From Chimonanthus salicifolius (taxonomy: Eukaryota > Streptophyta > Magnoliopsida > Laurales > Calycanthaceae), in the NCBI GenBank assembly GCA_013350335.1, contig CM023540.1:4402001-4466000 (forward strand): 64,000 nt of DNA, written 5' to 3'. The translations under genes and the position numbers were made by a program. This document shows, piece by piece, positions 46,270 through 58,050 of this stretch. The notes under the pieces are model-generated. The model saw nothing but the letters and a program-made list of their open reading frames with translations, was not told the DNA's origin and ran no database searches. Position 1 is the stretch's first letter. The number at the start of each line of letters is the position of its first letter.

Positions 46270-48451
46270 TTAGGCTCAATTTCCCCGAGGACTGTGTGTA
46301 TGGGGTTCGAAACTCTGATGAAAGAATGAGATTGTTTTGGGTCGCAATGGGGTGAGCAGGATTTTGAATGAGGCTGGGACCTTTTCTTGCCACCAGACTT
46401 AAGCGACTAATGTTTAGACCGTACTTCAGACGGGGTGACAGAGTGATATTACAGCATGAGCTAGACCCATGAGGGTCAGACTCACATGGACCTTGAGTTG
46501 TGAGGTGCTGGATCTGGTTCGACTTGGAAAGGTTGCGAGTAAATGATTAAGCTCCCCGAGTGGAAAACTTTGGAATTCCCCTAGAACCATATGCGAACCA
46601 CCTTGTGAGGTGTAGATGATCCTGTCTTCCCAGGAAGTGGAAGTGAGATCATTAGGCCGAGGGTCCTGTGATGGGGGTTTGATAGACAGTGCGATGATAC
46701 GCTAGCAAGTAACCACCCGATGGACATCGGTGAGGTGAGGTCGTCACTGCTACCATGTTGGAGAAAGACTAGAGGGACGTGTATTTGTGGCATCGGTTGG
46801 TAATGACTGGTACTATAAACCAGAATTTGCTTGAAATACGACTTTTAGTCTAGACTAAGAGGTTGAGGTCTATAGTTGGTTATAAGAAGTGGTAATGGTA
46901 GACCACTAATTTTGTTCTGAAACTGTCTTGGATGACCGAGGGCATCCTTGTGAAGTGAGTCAAATTTGATTTATGACTCTAGAAGTCTGATCCTAGATTG
47001 TGGACTCAAAGGACTCAAGAGAGGTCGGTAAAACCTTCAAGGGTGTTCCCTGAGGAAATGATGAGTGGGTCCAAGAGGCCAGACATATATAGATATTTTC
47101 TGAAGAGAGTTGCCCTATGATGAGGGGAAATTGTTTTCCCCAAGTCTCTGAACACGGAGTACGTTGGCCCATGATATTGACGATAGCGATGATCAGGCAA
47201 TGTGATGCTTGTACTAAAAGGCTTAATGTTATGCACTTGGCTGTAAATGGTTTGAATACCCCTCGTGTAGTGAACAAGTGTTTAGAGCCTAGTTGCTCGT
47301 GTGAAAAATGCTAGCCACCTTGTATGGATGGTTGTGGGCTGGTAAAATATCTTGGAATCCTTGGATTATTTATGCTCTCAATTGCATGATGGTTGGGATT
47401 TTGCTTTAGTGGTAGATTATGTCGCGATTGGAGTGAGGGAAACAACGTGCAATTGGTTGTTTGAGGGATTACTCTTCCATGGATGGACACCTATGAGTAT
47501 ATTGTAGCATTTTCTACATTTCTGTGTTAAGCCGCATAACGTTGTCCACATCGGATACGTGTCGAGCCACTTTGCGTAGGCCACATCTGTATGTGATTTT
47601 TGAGCCCATGAGCTTGTGTGCATTTGATGTTGATGATTGTTTATGGTGAGTCAGTGACAGGTTAGAGTTAATATCTGCCCGAGATAAGCCTAGGATAACT
47701 TTTGTACACAGTTGAGATGTCCAAAAGTGTGCCGCGAATGTGGCTTGGGTTGTATGAGTACCCGTGAAGCCATGGCACACTTTTGGAGTTTTCTGACCAC
47801 TGCTTTTGGCAAGCACGATTTTGTGTATGGTCGTGACATGATTTGTTGGAGAAGTATTAATCTCCAGATTATTAATCGTAGAGCGCAGAGAGTTAGTGAT
47901 CTCTCATGCTTGGGATTAGATATGGGTATCTCAGACTCTTCGATGTTGTTGTTTGGAGGTCTGTGAGATTCCTAGTTCGGTAAAGTACCATGATGAGATG
48001 TACCTAGATTTTATATACCTTATGTTGGGTTGTGAGATCATGTAGCCACTTGAAGATGCTTTTTTTGGTTTGAGATGCCGATCTCAGTGTGTTGTGACAC
48101 TACTTCACGTGTGAGCCACGTGAGATGGCCATTTATTTGAGTGATGAGCCGCCCCGTATTGTCCACGTTTGATGTATATTGTAGTCAGCATCGCCAAATG
48201 AGTTATGAATATTTGTTTGCCATGTGTTGAGCTACAATATGAGAGCCATTATGTAGGCATTATTGTATTGTCCACATGTGATGTGAGCATGTCGATGGCT
48301 TAGTAGTCGAGTCTAGAGTGACTTTAAATCAGTAGCTACCTTTGGAGGATCCTTTGGGCGAAGCTCTACGAGACTTGTGAGTGTTGGGACCTTGCCAGGA
48401 ACCCTAGAATGATTGAATTTCGGTGGCGAAATCCTTTTAAGGGGGGTGGAA
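46270..48451 (+). other. Element C interior without gag or pol
   Basis: 2.2 kb between PBS and 3' LTR. All frames are short and none shows a gag, protease, RT, RNase H, integrase or chromodomain motif. The longest frames (47514-47816 on minus, 47712-47966 on plus) match nothing I recognise. The right end is the polypurine tract CCTTTTAAGGGGGGTGGA. Movement would need proteins from another element. Confidence 0.8.
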
Positions 48452-51400
48452 TGTAATAGCCTAGGTCAACGAAATGGTTATGGGAATAAGAGGATATATG
48501 AATTGTACGATTTTACGATTTTCGATTCACGATTCACACCCCTAAACCAATTTCGATACGATTCGAGTTTGATAACATTGGATAAAATTGGAGAATACCA
48601 TACACTTAGAGCATTGAGAATATTCGTAAAATTCCATGCTCAAAAGGGGTGTGATAATATGTTTGAGTGAATGTTGCCTTGTGCACATTCCAATGCATAG
48701 TTAGGTAAAATTATGGTTTGACCTCCTTATGTCTATGTGTGATTGATGTGCATATATTTTATCAGATACATATGTATGAGTTTCCCAAGTTCCCTATGAT
48801 TAGATGTTTACTATAATTGAGAATCTATAGATTTGTGATATGTTGAACTATGATAGAATGTATGATAAATCAAGATTGCCCAAGATATGTAATATAGGAC
48901 CTTGATAACTTTCCATACTTGTGTATGTTATGAGTAATGTATGCATCAATGAATTCTCATGATTATGATTGGAATTCATAGATGGGTAACTCATATAATA
49001 AGCATGATGAATGTGTTTTAATGCCATGCTTGGATTGTGTGATGATGTGTACATCACTAGTGAGTACCTAAGTTGATAATGGTTGTGGTGGATCGACCTA
49101 ACTATGTGTAGAACGAATTTCCATGATTTCAAGAGGAACTTGATAAAGGGTAGAAAGAGATTAGTGGGATATACCTTCCCTAATATAGACCCTAATGCTA
49201 GATGTCGGATCCCTCGAAAGCGGTCGAAGAGGTTGTGATGCCTTGGAGTCCCGATATGATGAGACATATATGTTTTTACTCGAGTAAAGCCTAGAGTGGC
49301 TAGAGAACTGTGAAAATTCTTAAGATGGACAGATGAGGACTTTGGCACTGAGATATATGTGACTAGGTCACTTGATTATATTGAGACATGGTATGGGTGT
49401 GTCCCTCACGTGATGATTATATTGAGATGTGGTATGGGTATGTCTCTCACGTGATGATTATATTGAGACGTGGTATGAGTGTGTCTCTCACGTGATAATG
49501 ATTGAGATGTGGCATGTGTGCGTCCCTCATGTGATATTGATGATGATTGAGACGTGATATGGGTATGTCCCTCACGTAATGATGACTTTATGGCTCAGTC
49601 CGTTGAAGAAATAAAGGAAATTGTCCTATATGTATAGTTAAAAGGATCAGATAAGTATATAGATTCTATGAGTAAGGCCTAGAGTAGCAGTGAGACTGCG
49701 GGAGCCTCGATATGAACATACGGAGACTATGACATTGAGATATTTGTCACTTGGTCACTTGATATTGAGACGTGGTATGGGTACGTCTCTCATGTGATTG
49801 TGATGTTTGATTGTCTGTCCCAGAGAGGTATTCAGGATAGTGGTGTTTTTCCACAGAGACTTGGTCCCATGTAGTTGCTGTCGCAGGGTGAGCACCTTAC
49901 ATGTTATATACTTTAGGGCACCCTTACAACTATTCCACACACTTGTTATGAGTGGTTGCGCAGAGCTAGATACTATTTTACCCATGGGGGTGGTGCTAGC
50001 TTCATTAGATGTGGTCCGACCGCCTTAGAGCTTGACTTAATCACCCATGAGGTGAATGGATGCAAGGGCGAGGTAGACTTGATCACGCCAGTCGTGGGTC
50101 TCCTGCTTAGTAAGTCATGGGCCCTAAGTCTTGCTAAGGGTCATGGTATATTTATGATATGATATGGTGATTTGATATTGTTGCCAAAGTCACCTAGTGA
50201 TTCATTCGAGTGTTGTCCCTACGAATAGAAGATCTCATGGTAGATGATGTGCCCCTGGATTAGTTATGCCCATAGATGGATTATACCCATGAAGGAATTA
50301 TATTCATGAATGGTTTATACCCATGAATAAATTATACTCACAGATAGAGTGTTAGATGTGTATAACCATAGATGATAGTTCCCATGGTGGTTTGGATTAA
50401 TGCTTGGATGTTGGTCTTATGGTAGACTTGTTGGTCCCATGGTAGACGTATTGGTCTTATGTTAGACATGTTGGTTTCATAGTAGACGTATTGGTATTAT
50501 GGTGGACATGTTGGTCCCATAGTAGACGTATTGGTCTTACGGTAAACTTGTTGGTTCCATGGTAGACATATTGGTCTTATGTTAGACATGTTGGTCCCAT
50601 GGCAGACGTATTGGCATTATTGTAGGACATGTTGGTCTCATAGTAAATGTATTGGTCTTATGTTAAACATGTTGGTCCCATGGTAGACGTATGAGTATTA
50701 TGGTGGACATATTGGTCCAATCGTAGACGTATTGGTCTTATGTTGGACATGTTGGTCCCATGGTAGACGTATGGGTATTATGGTGGACATGTTGCTCCCA
50801 TAATAAATGTATTGGTCTTATGGTAGACCTGTTGGTCCTATAATAGACATATTGGTTCTACGAATGCATGAGTTACGCTCATAAATGGATTATACCCATG
50901 GTAGGATTATATTCATGGACGGTTATTACTCATAGATAGATGATACTCACTGATGGAAAGTTACCAGAGATGGATGATGAATCCCATGGATGTTGTTCCC
51001 ATGGTAGACAGATTGGATTCATGCCTAGATATTGATTATATAGTGAGCATATTGACCCCATGATAGATATAGTGGTCCCATGATAAACGTATTGGTCTCA
51101 TGGTGGACGTAATGGTTCTATAGATAAATATTATTTCCCATGGATGGTTATTTCCATGGAGGGCTTTGTGACGATGGATGAGTATTGTATACTGTGGACG
51201 GATATTCCCATGGAAAGCATTGATCCCATAGAGGATTGGGCCCATATTTAGAGTATTGTCCGCGATGAAGGATGTACTTATGTTCGGGTATAGGTCCCAT
51301 GTGTGACATTGACCCCATGGTTGACGGTGTTCCCATGGTTTGTATCGACCTGTGATAGATGAGATTTATTATACTGATGAGGCCCACGATTAGGTAATTA

Positions 51401-51508
51401 GAATGCCTTGATGTGACATCATGAATAGCATGAGATTAGTGCTATGAAATAAATGAATTGAGAACTACACAAGATCTGATCTCCATTAGAGTACATAGGC
51501 AGCTGATA
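48452..51508 (+). repeat. Element C 3' LTR (3'-truncated)
   Basis: Starts TGTAATAGCC. It is collinear with the 5' LTR but lacks about 330 bp corresponding to 43506-43830 (junction near 49146) and stops at GGCAGCTGATA, 167 bp before the expected GACA end. It has five units of the 40-bp repeat and a 20-bp array at 50411-50870. Confidence 0.87.
50411..50870 (+). repeat. 20-bp tandem array in C 3' LTR
   Basis: Same 20-bp monomer and alternating CTTAT/CCCAT/ATTAT pattern as 45030-45468, about 23 monomers. Confidence 0.87.
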
Positions 51509-52465
51509 CCGACTGAGTGAGAAGCCACAGTGAGAAGAAGAAGAAGGGTGAGAAGTCCCCCCCTTTGCAGGTACTCTACTTCCTCTTCGTCCTTCCTCTC
51601 CTCTTTCTCTCTTCTCTTTTCTTTCCCTTTTATTTCTTCGTTTTCTCCCTCCCATTTCCTTTCCCTTGCTTCCTCCCCTTCCCTAACCCTCTACCCTTAC
51701 AGCTGAGCACTCCAAACAGCCCCTACAACCTTCGCTTCAACCTAAAACCCACTCTCTGAGTTTTGTCCCTCTCCCTAGTCCTCCATTCGTCATTGCCATC
51801 CCTCCTAGGTTCCTTATTTGACACCATAATCCCTCCTAGAGCCTCTCTGCGCTGCCGTTTCACCTCCCTAGCCCCTCCTTGACTTCCACCTCACCCAAAA
51901 CCCTCTCCTAGCCACTGTCATCACTCAAACCACCTCCCATCTCGTTGTTGCCCCTTTCCTTAGCCCATGCAGCCTTGCCGCACCCCATACCCCATCGATT
52001 GTGGTTGCCAAATCCTCCCAAACCTTTGTCCTGCTCACAATACACCTTTCCTTATACACTATTGCGGTCATAACCTCTTCTAAGCCTATCAGGTATGTCA
52101 CCAGTCCCATATTCCCCATTTAGACTTGCAGTAAATCCCTAAATTCCCTTTCCTTTTACTGTAAGCACATATTTTGCCCTGTTTTTGGTGATAGGCCGAT
52201 GATGTGTTAGAGCCTGACAAACCCGACATTTTTTCAAGGTCCCATTGCGAATGGTAACTTGGTCTTGACTGTCATCTAATTGTTTACATTTGATTCTAAG
52301 GATTTGCATGATTATGTGCAGTGAATGTTATATTGTTTGTTGCATTGTTAATCTAATTCTTAATTCCAGCCCATATTAGGTTTAAGATGCATTTTCTTCA
52401 TCCCTTTAAAATTATAGGAAACTACATTAGGCATTTAGGGTTACTCTATCATCTATCCTGCATCA
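51509..52465 (+). repeat. Element B 3' LTR, right piece
   Basis: Continues the LTR from GACTGAGTGAG and matches 36487-37426, ending CTGCATCA. GATCC (52466-52470) follows as B's target duplication. Confidence 0.9.
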
Positions 52466-52567
52466 GATCCACTTCAAGTGTCTTCTTCTTAATATGCCCC
52501 TGAACATTGGGCCTTGGGTTAGGTTTTGCCTGTATCTTCTTCTCCAGCTCTCGGATTAGCCTATTTT
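52466..52567 (+). other. Element A interior between B and TRIM-2
   Basis: 102 bp that rejoin with 36303 once B is removed, and with 53309 once TRIM-2 is removed. They are serine- and leucine-rich when translated, with no motif. Confidence 0.65.
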
Positions 52568-53308
52568 TGCAACGACCCGTCCCGCTAGCAGAATATTGTC
52601 CGCTTTGGGCCTACACACTGACCCGCACGGCTTTGCTTTGAAGAACCAACTGACTGTTGCTCCCAAAAGGTCTTGTGCTAGAAGGAGGAACGCTACTACT
52701 TATATACCAGGGATTTCCAATGCCACTAACAATGTGGAACTTTTTGGGGCAGGGTATTACAATCTACCCCCCTTAAAGCCAGAGCCATCCCCGGCTCTGC
52801 ACACACAACAACAAAACCCACACCCTTAGGCAGAGAGTTGAACCATCTCTGATACCATTTATAACGACCCGTCCCGCTACCACAATATTGTCCGTTTTGG
52901 GCCTACACAAGGACCTGCACGGCTTTGCTTTGGCGAGCCAACCCACTGTTGCTCCCAAAAGGCCTTGTGCTAGAAGGAGGAAGGCTACTACTTATATACC
53001 AGGGAATTTCCAATGCCTCTAGCAATGTAGGACTTTTTAGGGCAAGGTATTACAATTGGCTTGGTTGTTGTGTGTGCAGGGCTGAGGACGGCTCTGGCTT
53101 TAAGGGAGTAGATTGTAATACCCTGCCCTAAAAAGTCCCACATTGCTAGAGGCATTGGAAATTCTCTGGTATATAAGTAGTAGCCTTCCTCCTTCTAGCA
53201 CAAGGCCTTTTGGGAGCAACAGTGGGTTGGCTCGCCAAAACAAAGCAGTGCGGGTCCGTGTGTAGGCCCAAAGCGGACAATATTGTGCTAGCGGGACGGG
53301 TCGTTACA
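52568..53308 (-). mobile_element. TRIM-2: rearranged TRIM with three LTRs and an inverted tail
   Basis: LTR-a 52568-52761 (reverse), interior 52762-52859 (reverse, ends TCTGATACCATT, complement of the primer site), LTR-b 52860-53054 (reverse). Then comes 53055-53113, which is the reverse complement of the first 59 bp of the interior, and LTR-c 53114-53308 (forward). Each LTR is about 195 bp, between TGTAATACCCTGCC and GGGTCGTTACA in sense. The whole unit is flanked by one perfect target duplication, ATTTT (52563-52567 and 53309-53313). It was therefore inserted as a single 741-bp product. LTR-b and LTR-c form an inverted repeat with a 59-bp spacer. Confidence 0.85.
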
Positions 53309-54960
53309 ATTTTTGGTCTTTATAGCGTCGCCCTTACAGTGACTAGAATGGACTTTAACTTATTACTGCAACGACTGGACCGCCTTCAATCCTACAAGGT
53401 CACTAATGTTGTCTCCTCTTCATCAGGTACTGAGCACCTTGCAACCATGTCTCTCATCATTCCTAGATTATTGATTTTGGTACCACTGACCATATGGCTG
53501 GTGTATCCGCCCTCTTTTCTTTCCTTTCACCTGTTTCATATGAGAAGGTTAAATTAGCTAATGGATCCACTACTGATATTGCTGAGAAAGGGACAATTTC
53601 AGCTTCTCCTTCTATGAATCTATCTTTTGTCTTGCATGTTCCCAACTTATCCCGCAATTTGCAATCTGTTAGTGCTTTGACTAAAAGTTGAATAGCTCTA
53701 TTACTTTCTTTCCTTCTCACCGTGTTCTTCAGGATTTGACCACAAAACAAGTGTTGGGTGGTAGTCGTAAAGTTGGTGGCTTATACTTTCTTGATTCTCG
53801 TCCTGGCAACCCCGAAGCGTTTCGGCCTCTTCCTCTTCTGATGTGTGGTTGTGGCATTGTCACCTAGGTCATCCATTAGACCATGTTTTGAATCAACTTG
53901 TTCCTAGTCTTATCTTTTTGTCATTTTTAGTGTGAACATTACCAATATGGTAAGCATAGTAGATCTCATTTTCCCCCATCTCTCAACACAACTGCATCTA
54001 TACTTTTTTTGCTTATACATTCTGATGTTTGGCAATCTCTTTCTGTCTTTCGCACTTGTTTTCGTTATTTTGTTACATTTATTGATGATTGTTCTCGCAT
54101 GACTTGGACATATATGATGACACATAAATCTGAGGTCTTTGATCACTTCTGCACTTTTTACCAGTGGGTTGACACTCAATTTAGTTGTAAAATTCAAGTA
54201 TTGTGAAGTGATAATGGGGGAGAATATTTGTCACTCATTTCTTACATTTTTGCAAAAGCATGATATAAACTCTCAACTCTTTTGTCTTTTTACACTTCAA
54301 CAAAATGGTGTAGCTAAACGGAAAAACCGTCACCTTCTTGAGGTGTCATGTTCTCTTCTTTTTACCATGCATGTCCCACAGTCCTATTGGCCCGAAGTTG
54401 TATTAACTGCCTGCTATCTCATCAATAGAATGGATCTCGCATTTTAAAAAATCAATCCCCTATTGACCTTCTCTCGTTACATAAATCCGTTCTTCATTTT
54501 CCCTTACATGTATTTGGATGTGTATATTTTGTTCACCAATTCTTTGGTCAACTCTCTCCCCAGTCAGTGCGCTGTGTCTTTCTAGGTTACTCACCTTTCC
54601 ACAAAGGTATAAGTGTCTTGATCTCCTCACTAGGAAAACGTATCTCCATAGATGTCACATTTTTTGAGCGAGACACCTATTTTTCAGTATGCTCTCCCTC
54701 TTCCACCTCTTCTGTTCTTCCCCTTCTCCCTATATATCCTAGTCTGCTCCAGCACTACCAAGCCCATTCTGGTGTGTCAGCGCTGACATCCTAGACTAGC
54801 ACCTACCACTGACTCCACCACTCATATGCCAGTGGCTTAGATCCGCCAGCCTCTGACCAGTCTGATCTCTCAATCACACTTCACAAAGGTAATCCGTACT
54901 AGCGCATGTCACTCACTTGATCGATTTGTAATCCTATTATCTATTTCACCGTCCTATCAC
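53309..54960 (+). pseudogene. Element A protease and integrase
   Basis: Protease: IDFGTTDHMAG (about 53474-53506) where IDSGATDHM is usual, so the catalytic triplet reads DFG. Then KLANGSTTDI, LSFVLHVPNLSRNLQSVSALTKS. Pre-integrase: QVLGGSRKVGGLYFLD. Integrase: YFVTFIDDCSRMTW (about 54065-54107), LRSDNGGEY (second Asp kept, about 54200), then QQNGVAKRKNRHLLE (about 54300), where the catalytic Glu of the family's VAERKN box reads Lys. Stops and frameshifts are frequent. A CVFLGYSPFHKG segment marks the C-terminal end (about 54570-54605). Confidence 0.86.
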
Positions 54961-56110
54961 AACTTTCTCATAGCCCTGGGCACAATTAAGTTTCCAAAGA
55001 GGATTGACACTGCATTGAAACATCTCTTCTGGAAAACCACTATGGATGAGGAATTAGCCTCATTTAAGAAGAACAATACTTGGGACATGGTCCCTTTGCC
55101 TCCAGGGAAGACTCCCATTGGGTGCAAGTGGTTATTTGCTTTGAAGCATAATACAAATGGATCTATTGCCAGATACAAAGCACGCCTGCTTGCCAAAGGT
55201 TTCACACATACATATGGGGTGGACTCCATAACACTTTTTCATCTGTCGCCAAGATTACCTTTGTGTGAATCTTCCTCTCCCTTCCCACAACTTATACCTA
55301 GCCCCTACACTAGTTAGATATGAAGAATGCTTTTCTCCATGGTGATCTTCAGGAAGAAGTGTACATGCTTCCTCCTCTGGGGTTTGTCAAGTAAGGGGAG
55401 CCCAACTCTGTCTATAGACTGAACAAGGCTCTCTATGGCCTCAAGCACTCTCCATGGGTCTGGTTTGAAAAATTTAGCAGTGCATTGATACCATATGACT
55501 TTACTCACTGTTAGGCAGATCATTCAATCTTTATATACAGTCTCCACTTTGTTATGATGACTTTGGCAGTCTATATTGATGATTGTGTCCTTCCAAGTAA
55601 CAATGATGCTGCCATTTCTACCTTCAAACAGTATCTTCGCCGCACATTTGATATTACAAACCTGGGGCCTTTCTTTTACTTTCTTGGCATTGAGGTTGCT
55701 AGATCTTCTCGAGGACTCTCCCTCTCTTAATGAGAGTATGCCCTTGATCTCCTATATGATGCTGGTTATTCTGGATGCAAACCTGTTGATACTCCGCTGG
55801 ATGTCAACACCAAGCTATCAGCCTCCGACGGGACTCTTCTTGATAACCCGACCTTCTATCAGAAACTCGTGGGAAAACTCATTTATCTCACCATCACGAG
55901 ACCGAATTTATCTTGTGCCATTGGTGTTGTCAAGCAATTCATGCATGAACCACGAGACATTCACCTCCATGTTGTGTTTCGTATTCTTCGGTACCTTAAG
56001 GCTCATCCTTGCCACAGCTTATCCTATGCACATCAGCCTACATGTCCAGGTCGTAGTTATTTTGATGTTGATTGGGTCGAGTCTCTTGATGATCGCCGTT
56101 CTACCACCGG
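54961..56110 (+). pseudogene. Element A reverse transcriptase
   Basis: Copia RT in order: MDEELASFKKNNTWDMVPLPPGK pieces (55042-55110), GCKWLFALK, YKARLLAKGFTHTYGVD, then MKNAFLHGDLQEEVYMLPP in a shifted frame (55320-55377), LNKALYGLKHSPWVW, and the polymerase box VYIDDCVLPSNND (about 55572-55608) with both Asp kept. Then FFYFLGIEVARSS, GYSGCKPVDTPLD, and KLIYLTITRPNLSCAIG (about 55875). Stops fall at 55394, 55513 and 55728, among others. The element is inactive but recent enough that all motifs are legible. Confidence 0.87.
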
Positions 56111-56535
56111 CTACTGTGTCTTCTTGGGGTTATATTAGTTTCCTGGCGAAGCAAGAAGCAGTACGTTGTTGCTCGATCTAGTGTTGAGGCAGTATATCGT
56201 GCCATGGATAATTACTGCATCCGAGTTGTTATGGCTTCAACAATTTCTCTCTGAGTTGAGCTTTGCTCCTGTTGATCCACTCATCATGTTTTGTGACAAT
56301 CAGGTTGCCATCAACATCACTTCCAATCCAGTCTTTCATGAGAGGACTAAGTACATTGAAGTTGATTGTCACTCCCTTCGTCAACATATTTCTGAAGGCC
56401 AACTTTTCACTCTTTATCTGCATTCTAAAAATTAGCTTGCGGACATGTTGACAAAGGCAGTTCCTTGAACTCAGCTCACTTCGGTTGTTAGCAAGTTGAG
56501 TTTACTAGACATGTTCGAATAAGCTTGAGGGGAAG
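56111..56535 (+). pseudogene. Element A RNase H and 3' end
   Basis: RNase H: DDRRSTTGYCVFLG (56088-56133), a frameshift, then ITASELLWLQQFLSEL, IMFCDNQVAINITSNPVFHERTKYIEVDCH pieces (56283-56370), then LADMLTKAVP. TGAGGGGAAG (56525-56535) is the polypurine tract before the 3' LTR. Confidence 0.85.
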
Positions 56536-56803
56536 TGTTGTAGGACCGACGTATGCAACACAGTTGACCAAAATCTTCCAATTCTAGAAAGTCAATTGAA
56601 TCTTTGTATGATTGATTGTAGATTGATAGTAATTAGTTATTCATTTATTTCTTTCGATGATTAGACACATGATTGGCTCCTTTGTTTATTATTTATACAT
56701 GTAACCCTTATGATTCTATATTCAATACAATCTAGAGAAGAATTCTTCTCCAAATACTACATATTCTCACTTCTTATTCTTCTTTTCTTGTTATTATTCT
56801 ACA
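56536..56803 (+). repeat. Element A 3' LTR
   Basis: 268 bp, TGTTGTAGGACC to TTATTCTACA, closely matching the 5' LTR. AGAGT follows as the target duplication. Confidence 0.92.
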
Positions 56804-56808
56804 AGAGT

Positions 56809-58050
56809 TGACACTTCTACTAATACGTCTACCTCTAAGCCTTTCATCGTTTATCACAGGAAGAAAGACAAGTCTCATGCTTCACCTACTACCACCCAAT
56901 CATCCTTGGATTGTCCAGATCCATCACCTGAGGATTCTGATATTCTCATCGCTTTAAGGAAAGGTAAATGTGCATGTACTGTACATACATTAAATCATTT
57001 TGTTTCCTATCATGTTGTTTCTTCGTTATATCGCAACTTCCTCTCCAAAATTCATACCCCTTCCATTCCTAAGAGGATTGATTGTGCTTTTCGAGATCCT
57101 TCCAGGAAGGCTGGTATGGAAGAAGAGTTGGTCGTGCTTGAAAAACTAAAACTTGGGAGCTGGTATCTCTGCCAGAAAGGAAGACTCCGATAAGGTGTAA
57201 GTGGGGTCTTTGCTATTAAACACAATTAAGATGGATCTATTGCTCGATATAAAGCTCGTCTAGTGGCTAAAGGCTTCACTCGAACCTATGGGATTGACTA
57301 TCAGGATACTCTCTCCTGTTGCAAAGATCACCTCAGTATGGGTGACTATTTTATTTCCACTGCACAACAATGAACTCTTCATTAACTAGATGTCAAGAAT
57401 GCATTTCTCCATGGTGACCTGAAAGAAGAAGTTTATATGCTACCACCACTCGACTTTATTAGATAGGAGTAAGGGAAGGTATGCCGACTTAAAAAAACAC
57501 TATGGTCTCAAGCAGTCTCCTCGGGCGTGTTTGATAAATTTACTACCACTTGTTGAATTATGATTTTGCACGATGTCAATCAGATCATTCAGTTTTTGTG
57601 TATCGTGCTAATGATGTTGTTATACTTCTGGTGGTTTATGTGGATGATATCGTCTTAACAAGGAATAATGAGTCCTCTATAAGTGCTTTGAAAGCCTATC
57701 TGCAACAGTCTTTTGATATTAAAGATCTTGACTGACTTCATTATTTCTTAGGAATTGAAGTTGCTCGATCATCTAATGGTCTTGTACTCTCCCAATGGAA
57801 ATATGCTTTAGATCTTCTTTATGATGTTGGATATTCTGGATGCAAGCCTGCAAATACCTCACTTGATGTTAACTCAAAACTTTCTACATCCGATGGACTC
57901 TTCTTCCTGATCCTCGGTTTTATCAGAAGTTGGTAAGAAAACTCATTTATCTTACCATCACTCGACCTCACTTGGCGTGTGTTGTTAGTGTGGTTAGTCA
58001 ATTCATGCATGCTCCTACAGATGCTTATCTTTATGAGGTCTTTCACATTT
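56809..58050 (+). pseudogene. Element Z hinge and reverse transcriptase (right half of pol)
   Basis: Hinge with LRKGKCACTVH and NHFVSYHVVSS (56955-57030). RT: MEEELVVLEK (57115), [21 protein letters not shown] (57235-57300), MKNAFLHGDL-type box reading VKNAFLHGDLKEEVYMLPP (57393-57445), LVVYVDDIVLTRNN (about 57628-57667) with the polymerase Asp pair intact, YFLGIEVARSS, GYSGCKPANTSLD. In-frame stops occur near 57190, 57380 and 57733. It rejoins the left half (33765-35335) once element A is removed. Confidence 0.86.

Larger units (their letters stand above)
42806..51508 (+). mobile_element. Element C: coding-less LTR element with giant LTRs, nested in B's 3' LTR
   Basis: 8.7 kb. 5' LTR 42806-46255 (3.45 kb, TGTAATGGC to CCGTGACA), PBS TGGTATCAAAGC at 46258, interior of only about 2.2 kb with no gag or pol, PPT CTTTTAAGGGGGGTGGA, then 3' LTR 48452-51508 (3.06 kb). 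LTR ends, PBS context (GACA, then TGGTATCAAAGCTTAGGCTC) and PPT resemble element D, so C looks like a non-autonomous derivative of a Del/Tekay-type chromovirus (LARD-like). Left flank CTGAC (42801-42805); right flank CCGAC (51509-51513). The 3' LTR lacks its last 167 bp at that junction. Confidence 0.88.
36304..52465 (+). mobile_element. Element B: Ty3 chromovirus nested in A
   Basis: LTRs 36304-37426 and 42621-42805 plus 51509-52465 (3' LTR split by element C). Perfect target duplication GATCC at 36299-36303 and 52466-52470. LTR ends TGATG...CATCA (5' copy ends CATTA). The PBS is a perfect TGGTATCAGAGC at 37430. Gag, protease, RT, RNase H, integrase and a C-terminal chromodomain are present. 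The presence of a chromodomain and roughly 1.1-kb LTRs with TGATG/CATCA ends suggests a chromovirus of a clade other than D; CRM or Galadriel could not be decided by eye. Confidence 0.9.
35336..56803 (+). mobile_element. Element A: Ty1/copia element nested in Z
   Basis: LTRs 35336-35594 and 56536-56803. Perfect target duplication AGAGT at 35331-35335 and 56804-56808. The PBS TGGTATCAGCC starts directly after the 5' LTR at 35595, and the PPT TTGAGGGGAAG lies just before 56536. The interior is cut twice: by chromovirus B (36304-52465) and by a rearranged TRIM (52568-53308). Protease, integrase, RT and RNase H are in copia order. It shares leader sequence with Z, so the two are related families. 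Confidence 0.92.

Noticed and set aside
52568..53308. Two independent TRIM insertions side by side
   Set aside because: Only one target duplication (ATTTT) is visible and it flanks the whole unit. The inverted tail starts inside the interior rather than at an LTR end.
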